The notes: generated from the letters alone by a model not told the origin. Shown: positions 27,718 to 36,049, numbered from the stretch's first letter. The stretch: 64,000 nt of DNA from Marinobacter sp. X15-166B (GCF_001752365.1 NZ_MEIY01000001.1:951012-1015011), one strand, 5' to 3'. Program-made: numbers and translations.

Positions 27718-29613
27718 TCAGGTTGCCGGCTTCTTGCGGGGCGTACCTTTCTTGCCGGCCGCCGGCTTGCGACCAGCGGCCCGCCGGGGCTTCGGCACCG
27801 CTGGCGTAGGCGGGGCCGGTTCATTGCGCACATAGGCGCCCGGGGCTGGCTCGATCACCGGCAGCGCCCCCTCTCCCGGCTGGCGGGCCGGCACCTTGCC
27901 ACCGCCAAACTGTTCGGCCCAAGCCACCCAGTCGGGCCACCAGGAGCCTTCGAACGCTTTCGCGCCCTGCAACCAGACTTCCGCAGGCATGCTGTTGTCT
28001 TCGTTGACCCGATAACCGTACTTCTTTTTGGCGGGTGGGTTGATGATACCTGCAATATGCCCGGATCCGCCCAGCACAAACCGCACCGGGCCGGCCAGGT
28101 AACCCGCCCCCCGGTAGCAGGAAGTCCAGGGAGCGATATGGTCTTCAATCGCCGACGCGAAATAGCTGGGCACCGTCACTTTGCCCAGATCGATCCGGGT
28201 GCCGGCCAACTCGATCCCACCGGGCTCCTTCAATTTGTTATTCAGGTACATGTTGCGCAGGTAAAAGCTGTGCATGGCAGCGGGTAACCGGGTGGTGTCG
28301 GCGTTCCAGTAGAGCAGATCAAACGCCGGTGCGTCCTGCCCCAACAGGTAGTTTCTGACGAAACAGGACCAGAGGAGACTGTTGGCCCGCAACAGGTTGA
28401 ACGCGCCGGCCATGGTGACACCGTCCAGATAGCCCTGTTTGTTCATGGCTTTTTCAATCTTGGCGATCATGTTTTCGTCGACAAACACCGCCAGATCGCC
28501 CACGTCGGAGAAGTCCAACATGGCATTGAGAAAAGTCGCGCTTTTGATCCGTTCGTCATTCCTGGCGGCCAGCCAGGCCAGCGTCGAACCCAGCAGGGTG
28601 CCGCCGATGCAATAGCCAACGGTGTTGACCTCGCGCTCACCGGTGGCTTGCTCAATAGCGTCCAGCGCTGCCACCGGCCCTTCGAGCATGTAGTTGTCGA
28701 ACCCTTTGTGGGCGTGTTCCGGCCCCGGGTTCATCCAGGAAATCACGAACACGGTGTGACCATGCTCAACCCAATAACGGATAAACGAGTTTTTCTCACC
28801 CAAATCCAGAATGTAGTACTTGTTGATCCAGGGGGGAACAACCAGCAAAGGACGGCGGTGCACGGTTTCGGTGGTGGGGCGATACTGGATCAACTGCATC
28901 AATTCGTTCTGATACACCACGTCTCCGGGAGTGTTGGCCAGATGTTTTCCCACCTCAAAAGCGTCCGGGTCGGTCATGCGAAACGCCATATGGCCATCGG
29001 CCTCGTCCAGGTCGCGCAACAGGTTGGCGAGACCACGCAGCAGGTTGGTGCCCCGGGTTCGCACCGTCGCCCGCAACACTTCCGGGTTGGTCAGTATGAA
29101 GTTACTGGGTGCAACGGCATCAACGACCTGTCCGGTGAAAAAGCGCACCGAGCGCCGGTCCTGCTCATTGAGGTCCCGCACGTCCGCAATGGTATCCATC
29201 ACCCAGCTACTGGTCATCAGATAGGCTTGCTGGGTCAGATTGAACAGCCCCGCCTCCTGCCAGGCCGGATCGCGGAACCGGCCATCGCCCCGCGCTGGCT
29301 CAGCAACGCGCACGGGCTCTTTGGTCATTGCACTGATGAGCGCGGAGGTCCACAACAGGGTGGCTTGCTGCACCAGCCGCATCTGGGCCGTGACCAGGGT
29401 ATCCGGCTGGGTCGCCAGTTTGCCGGTGAAGCGAACAAACGGTTTGGCAACACTTTTAAGACTGACGGGATTGGGGCGCCCGCCTTGGAGGCGACGGGCA
29501 ACTGAGCGGGCGAACAACCGGCTTCCGTGCTTTGCCACCCGGGCCAGAGAAGTAGTTACATCTTGCGGCTCGAAACCGACCTGAAGGTCGGTTTCGCCAG
29601 ATCGTTTGGACAT
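27718..29613 (-). CDS. phaC: Class I polyhydroxyalkanoate synthase PhaC
   Basis: PhaC polymerises hydroxyacyl-CoA into storage polyester at the granule surface. The 631-residue product shows the lipase-like box 'GYCIGG' with the nucleophilic Cys near residue 335. It also has 'PPWINKYYILDL', 'WMNPGPEH', the later Asp region and the general-base His in 'GGSGHIAGIINPP'. Absence of a PhaE/PhaR partner and the full length fit class I. A basic Lys/Ala/Pro tail of about 40 residues ('PRRAAGRKPAAGKKGTPRKK') ends the protein, unusual but plausible for granule, DNA or phasin contact. The ATG at 29613 follows 'GGAG'. Confidence 0.93.
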   Translation of the reverse strand: MSKRSGETDLQVGFEPQDVTTSLARVAKHGSRLFARSVARRLQGGRPNPVSLKSVAKPFVRFTGKLATQPDTLVTAQMRLVQQATLLWTSALISAMTKEPVRVAEPARGDGRFRDPAWQEAGLFNLTQQAYLMTSSWVMDTIADVRDLNEQDRRSVRFFTGQVVDAVAPSNFILTNPEVLRATVRTRGTNLLRGLANLLRDLDEADGHMAFRMTDPDAFEVGKHLANTPGDVVYQNELMQLIQYRPTTETVHRRPLLVVPPWINKYYILDLGEKNSFIRYWVEHGHTVFVISWMNPGPEHAHKGFDNYMLEGPVAALDAIEQATGEREVNTVGYCIGGTLLGSTLAWLAARNDERIKSATFLNAMLDFSDVGDLAVFVDENMIAKIEKAMNKQGYLDGVTMAGAFNLLRANSLLWSCFVRNYLLGQDAPAFDLLYWNADTTRLPAAMHSFYLRNMYLNNKLKEPGGIELAGTRIDLGKVTVPSYFASAIEDHIAPWTSCYRGAGYLAGPVRFVLGGSGHIAGIINPPAKKKYGYRVNEDNSMPAEVWLQGAKAFEGSWWPDWVAWAEQFGGGKVPARQPGEGALPVIEPAPGAYVRNEPAPPTPAVPKPRRAAGRKPAAGKKGTPRKKPAT

Positions 29614-29698
29614 GGGCCACGCTCCGTTTAGCCACACCCGCAACAATCAGGGCCGTGGCTGGTTGCTGTGACTGAAAATCCGGCTGTTCAGCATGCCG

Positions 29699-30442
29699 TT
29701 ACATATACACGCCACCGTTGACATTGATTTGCTGACCGGTGATGTAGCCGGCGTCGGCAGCAATAAACACCACCGCCTTGGCGATTTCTTCCGGTTTTCC
29801 GAAGCGCCTCATGGGGATGCCGGCAATGATTTTTTCGCGGATCTTTTCCGGCACTTGTCCCAGCATTTCAGTCTCGGTAAAGCCCGGCGCTATGCAGTTA
29901 ACGGTGATGTCGTGCCTGGCCACTTCCATCGCCATGGTTTTGGTAAAGGCGATGATTCCGCCTTTACTGGCGGCATAGTTGGCCTGCCCGAAGTTGCCGG
30001 CCTGACCCACAAACGAGGTGATATTAACGATACGCCCATAGTTCTGCGCCGTCATGATGTCCAGCACTTCCGAACAGGTCGCGTAGACACTTCCGAGGTT
30101 GGTATCGAGGACGTCATTCCAATCGTCGTCCGTGAGGTTTTTCATGGTCTTGTCGCGGGTGATGCCGGCGTTATTGATCAGAATATCAATGCGCCCCCAC
30201 TGCTCGTGCACCTGACGAACCAAATTGCGGGCTGCGGACATGTCGGACAGATCGGCGCCAATCGCCAGGGCGCGCACCCCCAAGCCCTTTAGCTCGCTGA
30301 CGGTGTCTTCTGCATCGGCTGCGCGGGAGCGGTAGTTGATCGCCACATCGGCGCCCCGACGCGCCAGCTGCAACGCAATTTCCCGACCAATACCACGAGA
30401 ACCACCGGTAACGATGGCAACCTTCCCTGCTAGATCCTTCAT
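29699..30442 (-). CDS. phaB: PHA-pathway short-chain dehydrogenase, acetoacetyl-CoA reductase (PhaB/FabG type)
   Basis: This is a classical SDR of 247 residues: cofactor motif 'TGGSRGIG', 'NNAGITRD', catalytic Ser and Tyr-x-x-x-Lys in 'ITSFVGQAGNFGQANYAASK', and C-terminal 'GYITGQQINVNGGVYM'. PhaB and FabG cannot be cleanly separated by eye. The position 85 bp before phaC on the same strand is the argument for a role in supplying (R)-3-hydroxyacyl-CoA. Two in-frame starts exist (30457 and 30442); the inner ATG is better spaced from 'GAGAG'. Confidence 0.82.
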   Translation of the reverse strand: MKDLAGKVAIVTGGSRGIGREIALQLARRGADVAINYRSRAADAEDTVSELKGLGVRALAIGADLSDMSAARNLVRQVHEQWGRIDILINNAGITRDKTMKNLTDDDWNDVLDTNLGSVYATCSEVLDIMTAQNYGRIVNITSFVGQAGNFGQANYAASKGGIIAFTKTMAMEVARHDITVNCIAPGFTETEMLGQVPEKIREKIIAGIPMRRFGKPEEIAKAVVFIAADAGYITGQQINVNGGVYM

Positions 30443-30473
30443 AAGTTTGTCTCTCATCCTTAATTAACGCTGA

Positions 30474-30493
30474 GCACCTGTTATGGCAGGTGC
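30474..30493. repeat. Short inverted repeat between phaZ and phaB
   Basis: GCACCTG (30474-30480) and CAGGTGC (30487-30493) form a 7-bp perfect stem with a 6-base loop in the 130-bp gap between phaZ and phaB. No U-run follows on the coding strand, so it is not a classical terminator. It could be an attenuating hairpin or a protein site. Confidence 0.45.
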
Positions 30494-30572
30494 CGTAAAA
30501 TCCTTCCTCCTTTCACGGTAGCAGAGGTCTGCGGCTCTAACAAGCGTCTCGCCTGCCCTGCGACGTCGGCTG

Positions 30573-31790
30573 CTAAACGGCGCGGATAAACCGTTTCAAT
30601 CGCGGGGAAATCTCGTTGCGCCAATGACGTCCGTTGAATCCGCCGTAGTGGCCCACGCCCGGCTGCAGATGGTGGCAACGTTTCGACTCGGGTACATTCA
30701 CGCATAAATCATGGGCCGCACGGGTTTGCCCGGGACTGGAGATATCATCTTTGCCGCCTTCAATTGTCATCAATCCGGTCGTTTTGATGGCCGCCGGATT
30801 GACCAGCCGTCCGCGGTGGTAAAAACACCCGCGGGCAAGCTGGAATTCCTGAAAGACCCGCTGAATGGTATCGAGGTAAAAAGTCTCTGGCAGGTCCATG
30901 ACCGCCAGATATTCGTCGTAAAAATCCCGGTGGCGCGTCACAGCTTCCGGGTCGTCGTCCCGGATGGATCTGAACAGGCCGCGATAGGCATCCACATGGC
31001 GGTCAAAGTTCATATTGATGAAACCGGTCAGCTGCATAAATCCGGGGTACACCCTGCGCATGGCACCGGGGTAAGGCGGGGGCACCGGGTGGATCAGATG
31101 GTGCCTGAACCAGGACAGTTCGTGACTGGTAGCCAATTGGCAAGGCAGGGTGGGGGCCACCCGCCCATCGACCGGCCCGCTCATCAAAGTCAGTGATCGT
31201 GGCGTCGCCGGGTGTTCATCTTCTGCCATCAGGGAAACCGCCGCCAACGCCGGTACGACCGGCTGACAAACCGCCAGCACATGGGTATCCGGACCGAGAT
31301 GCGCGAGGAACTCGATGAGGTAATCAATATAATCGTCGAGGCCAAAGCAACCTTCGGTGACCGGGACCAGGCAGGCATCGCGCCAGTCGGTGATGTACAC
31401 ATCATGGTCCGGCAACATGGCCTCCACCGTGCCACGCAGCAGGGATGCAAAATGCCCCGACATCGGGGCGACAATCAATAACCGGGGATCCCCGGAACGG
31501 GCCACACTGCGCTCGAAATGCTTCAGTTGCCCAAAGGGTTTGCGCCGCACGATACGCTCGGTGACCGCCACCGTGGTGCCGTCACAAACGGTGGTTTCAA
31601 GATCGAACCTCGGCTTGGGGTAGCGGCGGGTCAGGTCCGTGACCACCCCCCAGGCGGACGCAGCGCTGCGACTGCCGGGCAGGTGGGACAGCGGATTCAG
31701 CGGATGCTGCAGTAGCGCACTCTGGGCTCCGGCCAGCAGAGTCAGAGGCATCAAAGCGGTACGCGTCAATTCATGGACATGATACATCAT
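30573..31790 (-). CDS. phaZ: Intracellular polyhydroxyalkanoate depolymerase PhaZ
   Basis: PhaZ mobilises stored PHA. The 405-residue product matches the intracellular DepA-type family along its length: an N-terminal 'MMYHVHELTRTALMPL', 'VAPMSGHFASLLRGTVEAML', 'DVYITDWRDACLVP', a nucleophile-elbow-like 'VLAVCQPVVPALAAVSLMA', 'EGGKDDISSPGQTRAAHDLC' and the late His in 'GVGHYGGFNGRHWRNEI'. The ATG at 31790 follows 'AGGA' at suitable spacing. It is upstream of phaB and phaC on the same strand, so synthesis and degradation genes are grouped. Confidence 0.9.
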   Translation of the reverse strand: MMYHVHELTRTALMPLTLLAGAQSALLQHPLNPLSHLPGSRSAASAWGVVTDLTRRYPKPRFDLETTVCDGTTVAVTERIVRRKPFGQLKHFERSVARSGDPRLLIVAPMSGHFASLLRGTVEAMLPDHDVYITDWRDACLVPVTEGCFGLDDYIDYLIEFLAHLGPDTHVLAVCQPVVPALAAVSLMAEDEHPATPRSLTLMSGPVDGRVAPTLPCQLATSHELSWFRHHLIHPVPPPYPGAMRRVYPGFMQLTGFINMNFDRHVDAYRGLFRSIRDDDPEAVTRHRDFYDEYLAVMDLPETFYLDTIQRVFQEFQLARGCFYHRGRLVNPAAIKTTGLMTIEGGKDDISSPGQTRAAHDLCVNVPESKRCHHLQPGVGHYGGFNGRHWRNEISPRLKRFIRAV

Positions 31791-31834
31791 GGCGTTATCC
31801 TGCTTGAATGAGATCGAACACAGCAACGGCGCCC

Positions 31835-33280
31835 TCAGGCCCGCAACTGCTGCCGGTAATAACTGGCCTTGGCTCCCTGTTGGCGCTTGTCAAATTCCCG
31901 AATCAGTAACTGACAGGCTTCGTCAACCAGCTCGCCGTCGCCCGCCGTCCGCAGGCGCGCAAACGCCCGCTCCGCCAGGCTCAGATTGTCGGTGCGCAGG
32001 CTGGCAAACAGCGCCCGGTTGTGATCCGCCGCTGCCAGCGGCGCATGCTGCTCCCCGTAGTTCAGGTACTCTTGCCAGATGCCCAGCAAACGTTCGGGCT
32101 GCTGCTGATGCAGGCATATTTCCATAAGCTCCAGTGTGCGGCGCCGATACCCGGGCAGATCGGGCCGCAATTTGGCCAGCTGGTACAGGTGGGTCAACAG
32201 CACGGGGCGGTCGGGGTATCGGGCCCAGAGGGCCACAAACTGGCTTTCGGCCACCGCGAACTCCATGCGCGCCAGGCTGTCCATGGCCCGGGCGTACCCA
32301 GCGGCAAACTGGGCCGCCTGCTCGGCGTCGCCGGGCTCGAAAAACACCTCTTCGACCTGAAACCAGCTTTTGCGCAATACCAGAATCAGCCCCGCCCCCG
32401 TCAGCAATCCGCCCACATGCGCCAGATAGGCGATACCGGTGGCCCCGGCAAACCAGTAATCATAGAGTTCCTTGCCGAGCCAGACCGGTAATACCGCCAA
32501 CGCCGGCGCCCGGAAGTAATTGAAATAAAAGCCGACAAAATAGAAAAACCGGATGCTGCGCAACCCGTAAATGGCCACATACATGCCCATTAAACCGGAA
32601 ATGGACCCGGACGCACCGATCAGGGGCACCGCACTGCTTTGCGAGAACAAGGTATACAGCACACCGGACAGCACGCCGCAAGCCAGGTACGCCAATAAAA
32701 AACGGCCCGCCCCCAGGGCTTTTTCCACCGTGAACCCTAATAAAAACAGAAACAGCAGATTGCCGGCCAAATGCCCCCAACCGCCGTGCAAAAACTGGTA
32801 GGTGATCAACGGTGCCAGGCCCGGCTCCCTCGGGATCAGCCCGGACCGGCTGGCACTGAGCATGGCGATATAGTCGCGTTCAATGGTGCCCCGTTGCTGC
32901 TGCCAGCGCTGGCGGTCGGCCGTTGACCAGAGCAGGTCGCGGTTGCCCGCCATGTATTGATAAAAGTCCCGGTCCATTACCAGGTGCCACGCCAGCCCGG
33001 CACGGTCGTTACGGGCCCGTGCCTGCTGAAACGCCTGCAGATCCATCATCCGCTCGACCGCCTTCTGATCGCCAAGCTGTCGTTGCAGATAGTTTTCGTA
33101 CACCGGCGCTTCCAGCTCGAGCAGGCCGGAATCGAGGTAGCGGTCCACCGCCGCCACCATCAAGCGGCTGTCTCCGCCCTGGTAGAACAGAAACACCAGC
33201 AGACACACCAGAATCAGGCTCAGGGTCACCCAGGGTGGCCGTTTCCAGTCGATGGTATTTTCAGCGGGAATGATCAGCAT
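31835..33280 (-). CDS. Rhomboid family intramembrane serine protease with a C-terminal TPR-like region
   Basis: The 481-residue protein starts with one membrane helix (about 17-33), then a soluble insertion of about 110 residues. The rhomboid core follows: 'HGGWGHLAGNLLFLFLLG' at about 165-182, the catalytic serine in 'GASGSISG' (Ser224), and the catalytic histidine in 'YLAHVGG' (His288). After the last helix, residues 310-481 are soluble and helical, probably TPR-like. The catalytic Ser/His dyad is intact. Natural substrates are unknown. It lies 44 bp upstream of phaZ on the same strand. Confidence 0.86.
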   Translation of the reverse strand: MLIIPAENTIDWKRPPWVTLSLILVCLLVFLFYQGGDSRLMVAAVDRYLDSGLLELEAPVYENYLQRQLGDQKAVERMMDLQAFQQARARNDRAGLAWHLVMDRDFYQYMAGNRDLLWSTADRQRWQQQRGTIERDYIAMLSASRSGLIPREPGLAPLITYQFLHGGWGHLAGNLLFLFLLGFTVEKALGAGRFLLAYLACGVLSGVLYTLFSQSSAVPLIGASGSISGLMGMYVAIYGLRSIRFFYFVGFYFNYFRAPALAVLPVWLGKELYDYWFAGATGIAYLAHVGGLLTGAGLILVLRKSWFQVEEVFFEPGDAEQAAQFAAGYARAMDSLARMEFAVAESQFVALWARYPDRPVLLTHLYQLAKLRPDLPGYRRRTLELMEICLHQQQPERLLGIWQEYLNYGEQHAPLAAADHNRALFASLRTDNLSLAERAFARLRTAGDGELVDEACQLLIREFDKRQQGAKASYYRQQLRA

Positions 33281-33505
33281 GGGGGGTCACAATTCATCAT
33301 TATCTGCCTTATAGAATCCGCTATTTACCACAGCGACGCCAGCTTTTCCCGCTGTAATGGAGACTGCAGCTCAACCTTGTGAGCCAGACCACGGTGCGGC
33401 AGACCGGATTCACCCGCTACCGACCAAAAGCCAATTGCCGTTGCCCGCCCGTCCACGAATAGTGACGTGGCACGACAACGGAACTCCGAAAAAAAGGAAG
33501 CTGAG

Positions 33506-33941
33506 ATGACTGTGCTGGTATTGGACAACCCCGAAATTCTCGCCAAACAGGGGATTCCCATGTTGTGCGCCCCCCCCGGTGAAGCGCCACCCGCGACCGC
33601 ATCGGCGGCGATTTCATTACGGGTTTGGCAAGCACACCCTGAAACCGGAGGAAGTGCGCATTCTGCTTGAGCACGGGAGTTATCTGGCGGCGCATCCGGG
33701 TGTGGTGGTTCACCTGCACGCCCACGCCGACCGGTTCGGGTCGATTGATTACAACCTGTTTCTGGCCAGATTGCGGGCCCGCACCGCCCGCAAACTGTTG
33801 CGCTCGGCCGGCGCCCGGAACGACCAGGTTCGCGCAACCAGCTGGGGCTGCAGTAAACCCCTCGCCCGCCCGGACGACCACGCCGCCAACCGTCGCCTGG
33901 AGCTGGTGTACCAGAATGAAGTCACGACGGAGGCGTTATAA
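33506..33941 (+). pseudogene. Small OmpA-like peptidoglycan-binding protein, interrupted by a C-run frameshift
   Basis: The start at 33506 has 'AAGGAAG' before it (MTVLVLDNPEILAKQG). Its frame ends at 33670, but the frame shifted by one base gives an OmpA-like domain to 33941: 'FHYGFGKHTLKPEEV', 'HPGVVVHLHAHADRFGSIDY', 'LARLRARTARKLL' and 'NRRLELVYQ', typical peptidoglycan-binding features including the Asp and Arg positions. The break is a run of eight C at 33570-33577; seven would fuse the two parts into about 144 residues. There is no signal peptide in the N-terminal part, which is odd for a cell-wall protein. Confidence 0.72.
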
Positions 33942-33971
33942 GCCATACCCCCGCCTGGCGTTGGCACCGGA

Positions 33972-34373
33972 TTACACGCTCAGTTGCACAACGTTGAATA
34001 CCGCCAACACGGCCATGGCCAGCATCGACAGCCAGGTCAGCAACGCACCCACCAGACGGGCCGGGTGGGTGCCGCCCCGTCCCTTGTACATGCCCCAGGC
34101 GTGCAGCACCCGCGCAATGAAAAACCCCATACCGGCCCAGTAAATCAGGGTGGCAGACACTCCGTTAATTTCGGCAAGGGCCAGCACAATCAGCGCCACC
34201 GGCGCATACTCCACCAGATTGGCCTGGCTGCGAACCGCCACCTCAAAGTCACGATCGTCATTAACCCCGAGGCCCTGCTTGTATTTCAGGCGAAACCCGC
34301 TCACCCGGTAAGACAGGAACAACAACAGCACGGTCACCGCACTGGCAATCACTGCCGACACTGGCGCAATCAT
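33972..34373 (-). CDS. MAPEG family membrane protein
   Basis: This is a four-helix membrane protein of 133 residues with the bacterial MAPEG pattern: 'GVNDDRDFEVAVRSQANLVEYAPVA' around residues 35-60, with the conserved Arg, Asn and Glu, then 'FIARVLHAWGMYKGRGG'. MAPEG relatives are glutathione-dependent or lipid-related enzymes; the bacterial branch is largely uncharacterised. It lies immediately downstream of the GlsB-type gene (3 bp between stop and start), so the two are probably co-transcribed. Confidence 0.85.
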   Translation of the reverse strand: MIAPVSAVIASAVTVLLLFLSYRVSGFRLKYKQGLGVNDDRDFEVAVRSQANLVEYAPVALIVLALAEINGVSATLIYWAGMGFFIARVLHAWGMYKGRGGTHPARLVGALLTWLSMLAMAVLAVFNVVQLSV

Positions 34374-34376
34374 GAA

Positions 34377-34613
34377 CTAACCCTTCTTTAACTTACCAAC
34401 CACAAATAACAGCAAAACAGCGCCTGCCGTTGCCGTCACCAACTCGCCCATGGTGCTCTGCGCGGCCAGCCCGAGCAGACGAAACAAGAGCCCGCCAATT
34501 AACGATCCCACCACACCGATGGCGATGTTTGCGAGTATGCCGAAGCCGCGACCTTTCATGATCAGTCCGGCCAGCCAGCCAGCGATACCACCTATAATCA
34601 GGAACAGGATCAT
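34377..34613 (-). CDS. GlsB/YeaQ/YmgE family stress-response membrane protein
   Basis: This small membrane protein of 78 residues has three hydrophobic segments and the family signature 'IIGGIAGWLAGLIMKGRGFG', followed by 'IAIGVVGSLIGGLLFRLLGL'. Family members are transglycosylase-associated stress proteins of unknown biochemical role. The ATG at 34613 follows 'GGAG' and is preferred to the longer open frame. Confidence 0.85.
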   Translation of the reverse strand: MILFLIIGGIAGWLAGLIMKGRGFGILANIAIGVVGSLIGGLLFRLLGLAAQSTMGELVTATAGAVLLLFVVGKLKKG

Positions 34614-34674
34614 CGTTCGTTTCTCCACACGCTGTGTAACAAACCCAAGAATAGCATGCACTTCCAGCGCGGGG

Positions 34675-35385
34675 TCATTGCGGTGCCGCCATGGCCTCGA
34701 TGGCCGCGGCCATTTGGCGGTGACAATCCGCCACCAGTCTGGGTACGTCGTCCGCCGTCAGACCGCGGGTTTCGATCGCGGGCAGTACCCGGACCCGCAC
34801 CGGCGTGCGCTGCCCCCACCGGCCTTCGGTGTCATCCCGGTAGGATTCTGCACAAATCATCACAAGCGGCACCTGGGCAGCAACGGCGGTGTGAAAGGCC
34901 CCTTTTTTGAACCGCCCCAGCCCCTGGCCATGGCTGCGGGTACCTTCGACAAACACCCACAGGCTTTTGTTCTCATTGGTGATGGCATGGCTGGTGGCCT
35001 TCATCAAGGCCACCGCTTTGCGGGAGCGGGCACGGTTGAGCATCACATTGCCGCCCAACCAGAACACCTGCCCGAAGAACGGAATCCAGCCCAGAATCGC
35101 CTTCCCCACGGTGACAGTGCGGGGCGGCATGAGATCGCCCATCAAAAACAAATCATCGTTGTGCTGGTGGTTGGCAATAATCACCACCGGCCGGTCTTGA
35201 GGCATGTATTCGAGCCCGGTCACGGGCCGCTGCAACCCCAGAATCCAGCGACCGGTCACAGCGATAGCGCGCCCCAGGACCCGGTTGTTGTTCGGGTTAA
35301 ACGGGCGCGCCACACAAATCAACAGACCAAACAAACAAATAACGAGTACCGACAGCCACGCCAGCGCCTTTCGCAATAATGCCAT
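34675..35385 (-). CDS. PlsC-type 1-acyl-sn-glycerol-3-phosphate acyltransferase family protein
   Basis: This is a 236-residue membrane-associated acyltransferase. One N-terminal hydrophobic helix (about 8-27) precedes the catalytic HX4D box in 'ANHQHNDDLF' and the substrate-binding block 'VFVEGTRSHGQG', a variant of FPEGTRS. 'VPLVMICAESYRDD' follows. It probably acylates lysophosphatidate or a related lipid; the exact acceptor cannot be told from sequence. The inner ATG at 35385 has 'AAGG' at better spacing than the ATG at 35391. Confidence 0.85.
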   Translation of the reverse strand: MALLRKALAWLSVLVICLFGLLICVARPFNPNNNRVLGRAIAVTGRWILGLQRPVTGLEYMPQDRPVVIIANHQHNDDLFLMGDLMPPRTVTVGKAILGWIPFFGQVFWLGGNVMLNRARSRKAVALMKATSHAITNENKSLWVFVEGTRSHGQGLGRFKKGAFHTAVAAQVPLVMICAESYRDDTEGRWGQRTPVRVRVLPAIETRGLTADDVPRLVADCHRQMAAAIEAMAAPQ

Positions 35386-35431
35386 CCACATTACCTTGTG
35401 CAGTATTTCGGGCGCACAAGTGTACGCCAAA

Positions 35432-35584
35432 TCAGGTACCAGCAATAGACAGCAAAGGCATCACTTTTACCGGGGCGGGTGGCACCTCCAGATGAGTTTC
35501 AACCACGTACCGCAGCGGGATCCATAGCCCTCCGTACAACAACAAGGCCGACAGGATCAGCGACCCGGCCATCACCCGGCTCAT
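35432..35584 (-). CDS. Tiny single-pass membrane protein, coupled to the preceding small gene
   Basis: This frame encodes 50 residues (MSRVMAGSLILSALLLYGGL onward), with one membrane helix at about 6-24 and a short Pro-rich, probably periplasmic tail. Its ATG overlaps the stop codon of the 85-residue gene as ATGA, a hallmark of translational coupling. I do not recognise it. The helix and the following 'LWIPLR' are reminiscent of the N-terminal anchor of proteobacterial class sortases, but no catalytic domain follows. It may be a remnant or an independent small protein. Confidence 0.5.
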   Translation of the reverse strand: MSRVMAGSLILSALLLYGGLWIPLRYVVETHLEVPPAPVKVMPLLSIAGT

Positions 35585-35838
35585 GCCCGCCCCCTGTGCG
35601 GTCGAAGGTGCGCAGGGGCGACCGCCAGCAGCGGCGCCTCTTGCACCGCTGCTGGCACCTTCAGCCCGACGGCTCCCTCCCGGTCAACCCGGATGGCGTC
35701 GACGGGCAAGGGTGGTGCCAACACCACCAGCATGGCCAGCCAGAGACTGACGGCCTCCCCAACCCGCCGGAGCCGGCCCCGGGAGGAGGCAAGGTAACGG
35801 CGCCGGTGGCGCGACGGTAGCGTAAAGGCTGGTAACAT
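35581..35838 (-). CDS. Small Arg-rich protein with one membrane helix/signal sequence, divergent from the sortase-type regulator
   Basis: The product has 85 residues. The N-terminus is strongly basic ('SRHRRRYLASSRGRLRR'), then a hydrophobic segment ('VSLWLAMLVVLAPPLPV') that could be a signal or anchor, followed by about 35 residues ending in 'HLRPHRGRA'. The ATG at 35838 follows 'CAGGAG' at normal spacing, supporting real translation, and its stop overlaps the next start. I do not recognise the family. Its place beside PdsR/PdsS-type genes suggests a relation to the sortase target normally found there, but that is inference. Confidence 0.5.
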   Translation of the reverse strand: MLPAFTLPSRHRRRYLASSRGRLRRVGEAVSLWLAMLVVLAPPLPVDAIRVDREGAVGLKVPAAVQEAPLLAVAPAHLRPHRGRA

Positions 35839-35864
35839 GGGTCCGACTCCTGTTCACACTGAGC

Positions 35865-35969
35865 TGTGGCAATGATGTGCAAGTGGGCCTATTTCAACGC
35901 ACCGTCCCGTCATTTCCGTGGCGCAACCGGGCCAAACCGCCGCTGAATTGTGATGAATTGTGGCAATGA
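35865..35969. repeat. Pair of identical 11-bp direct repeats bracketing the divergent promoter region
   Basis: TGTGGCAATGA occurs at 35865-35875 and again at 35959-35969, 94 bp apart, within the 211-bp gap between the small membrane genes and the response regulator gene. The second copy overlaps the tandem TGAATTGTG repeats. The symmetry around the two promoters suggests regulatory sites. Confidence 0.5.
35944..35962 (+). promoter_or_regulatory. Tandem 9-bp direct repeats with 10-bp period, candidate OmpR-family regulator site
   Basis: TGAATTGTG at 35944-35952 is repeated exactly at 35954-35962. Head-to-tail repeats one helical turn apart are the typical binding pattern of OmpR/PhoB-family dimers, and the neighbouring gene encodes such a regulator. 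Autoregulation is inferred, not shown. Confidence 0.55.
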
Positions 35970-36049
35970 CGGCGGCTTCGCTTGCGGTGCCGCCTGTCCG
36001 TGGTTAAATACGAAGCGACCGCACACACCCTTGGGGAACCCATGCCGCT

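Noticed and set aside
30474..30493. Hairpin between phaZ and phaB as a rho-independent terminator
   Set aside because: The stem is good but no U-run follows on the coding strand; kept only as an inverted repeat.
35386..36049. A hidden sortase catalytic domain in any frame near pdsR
   Set aside because: Both frames of the small genes end before any sortase-like His, Cys or Arg motif, and the next sequence is the PlsC-type gene.
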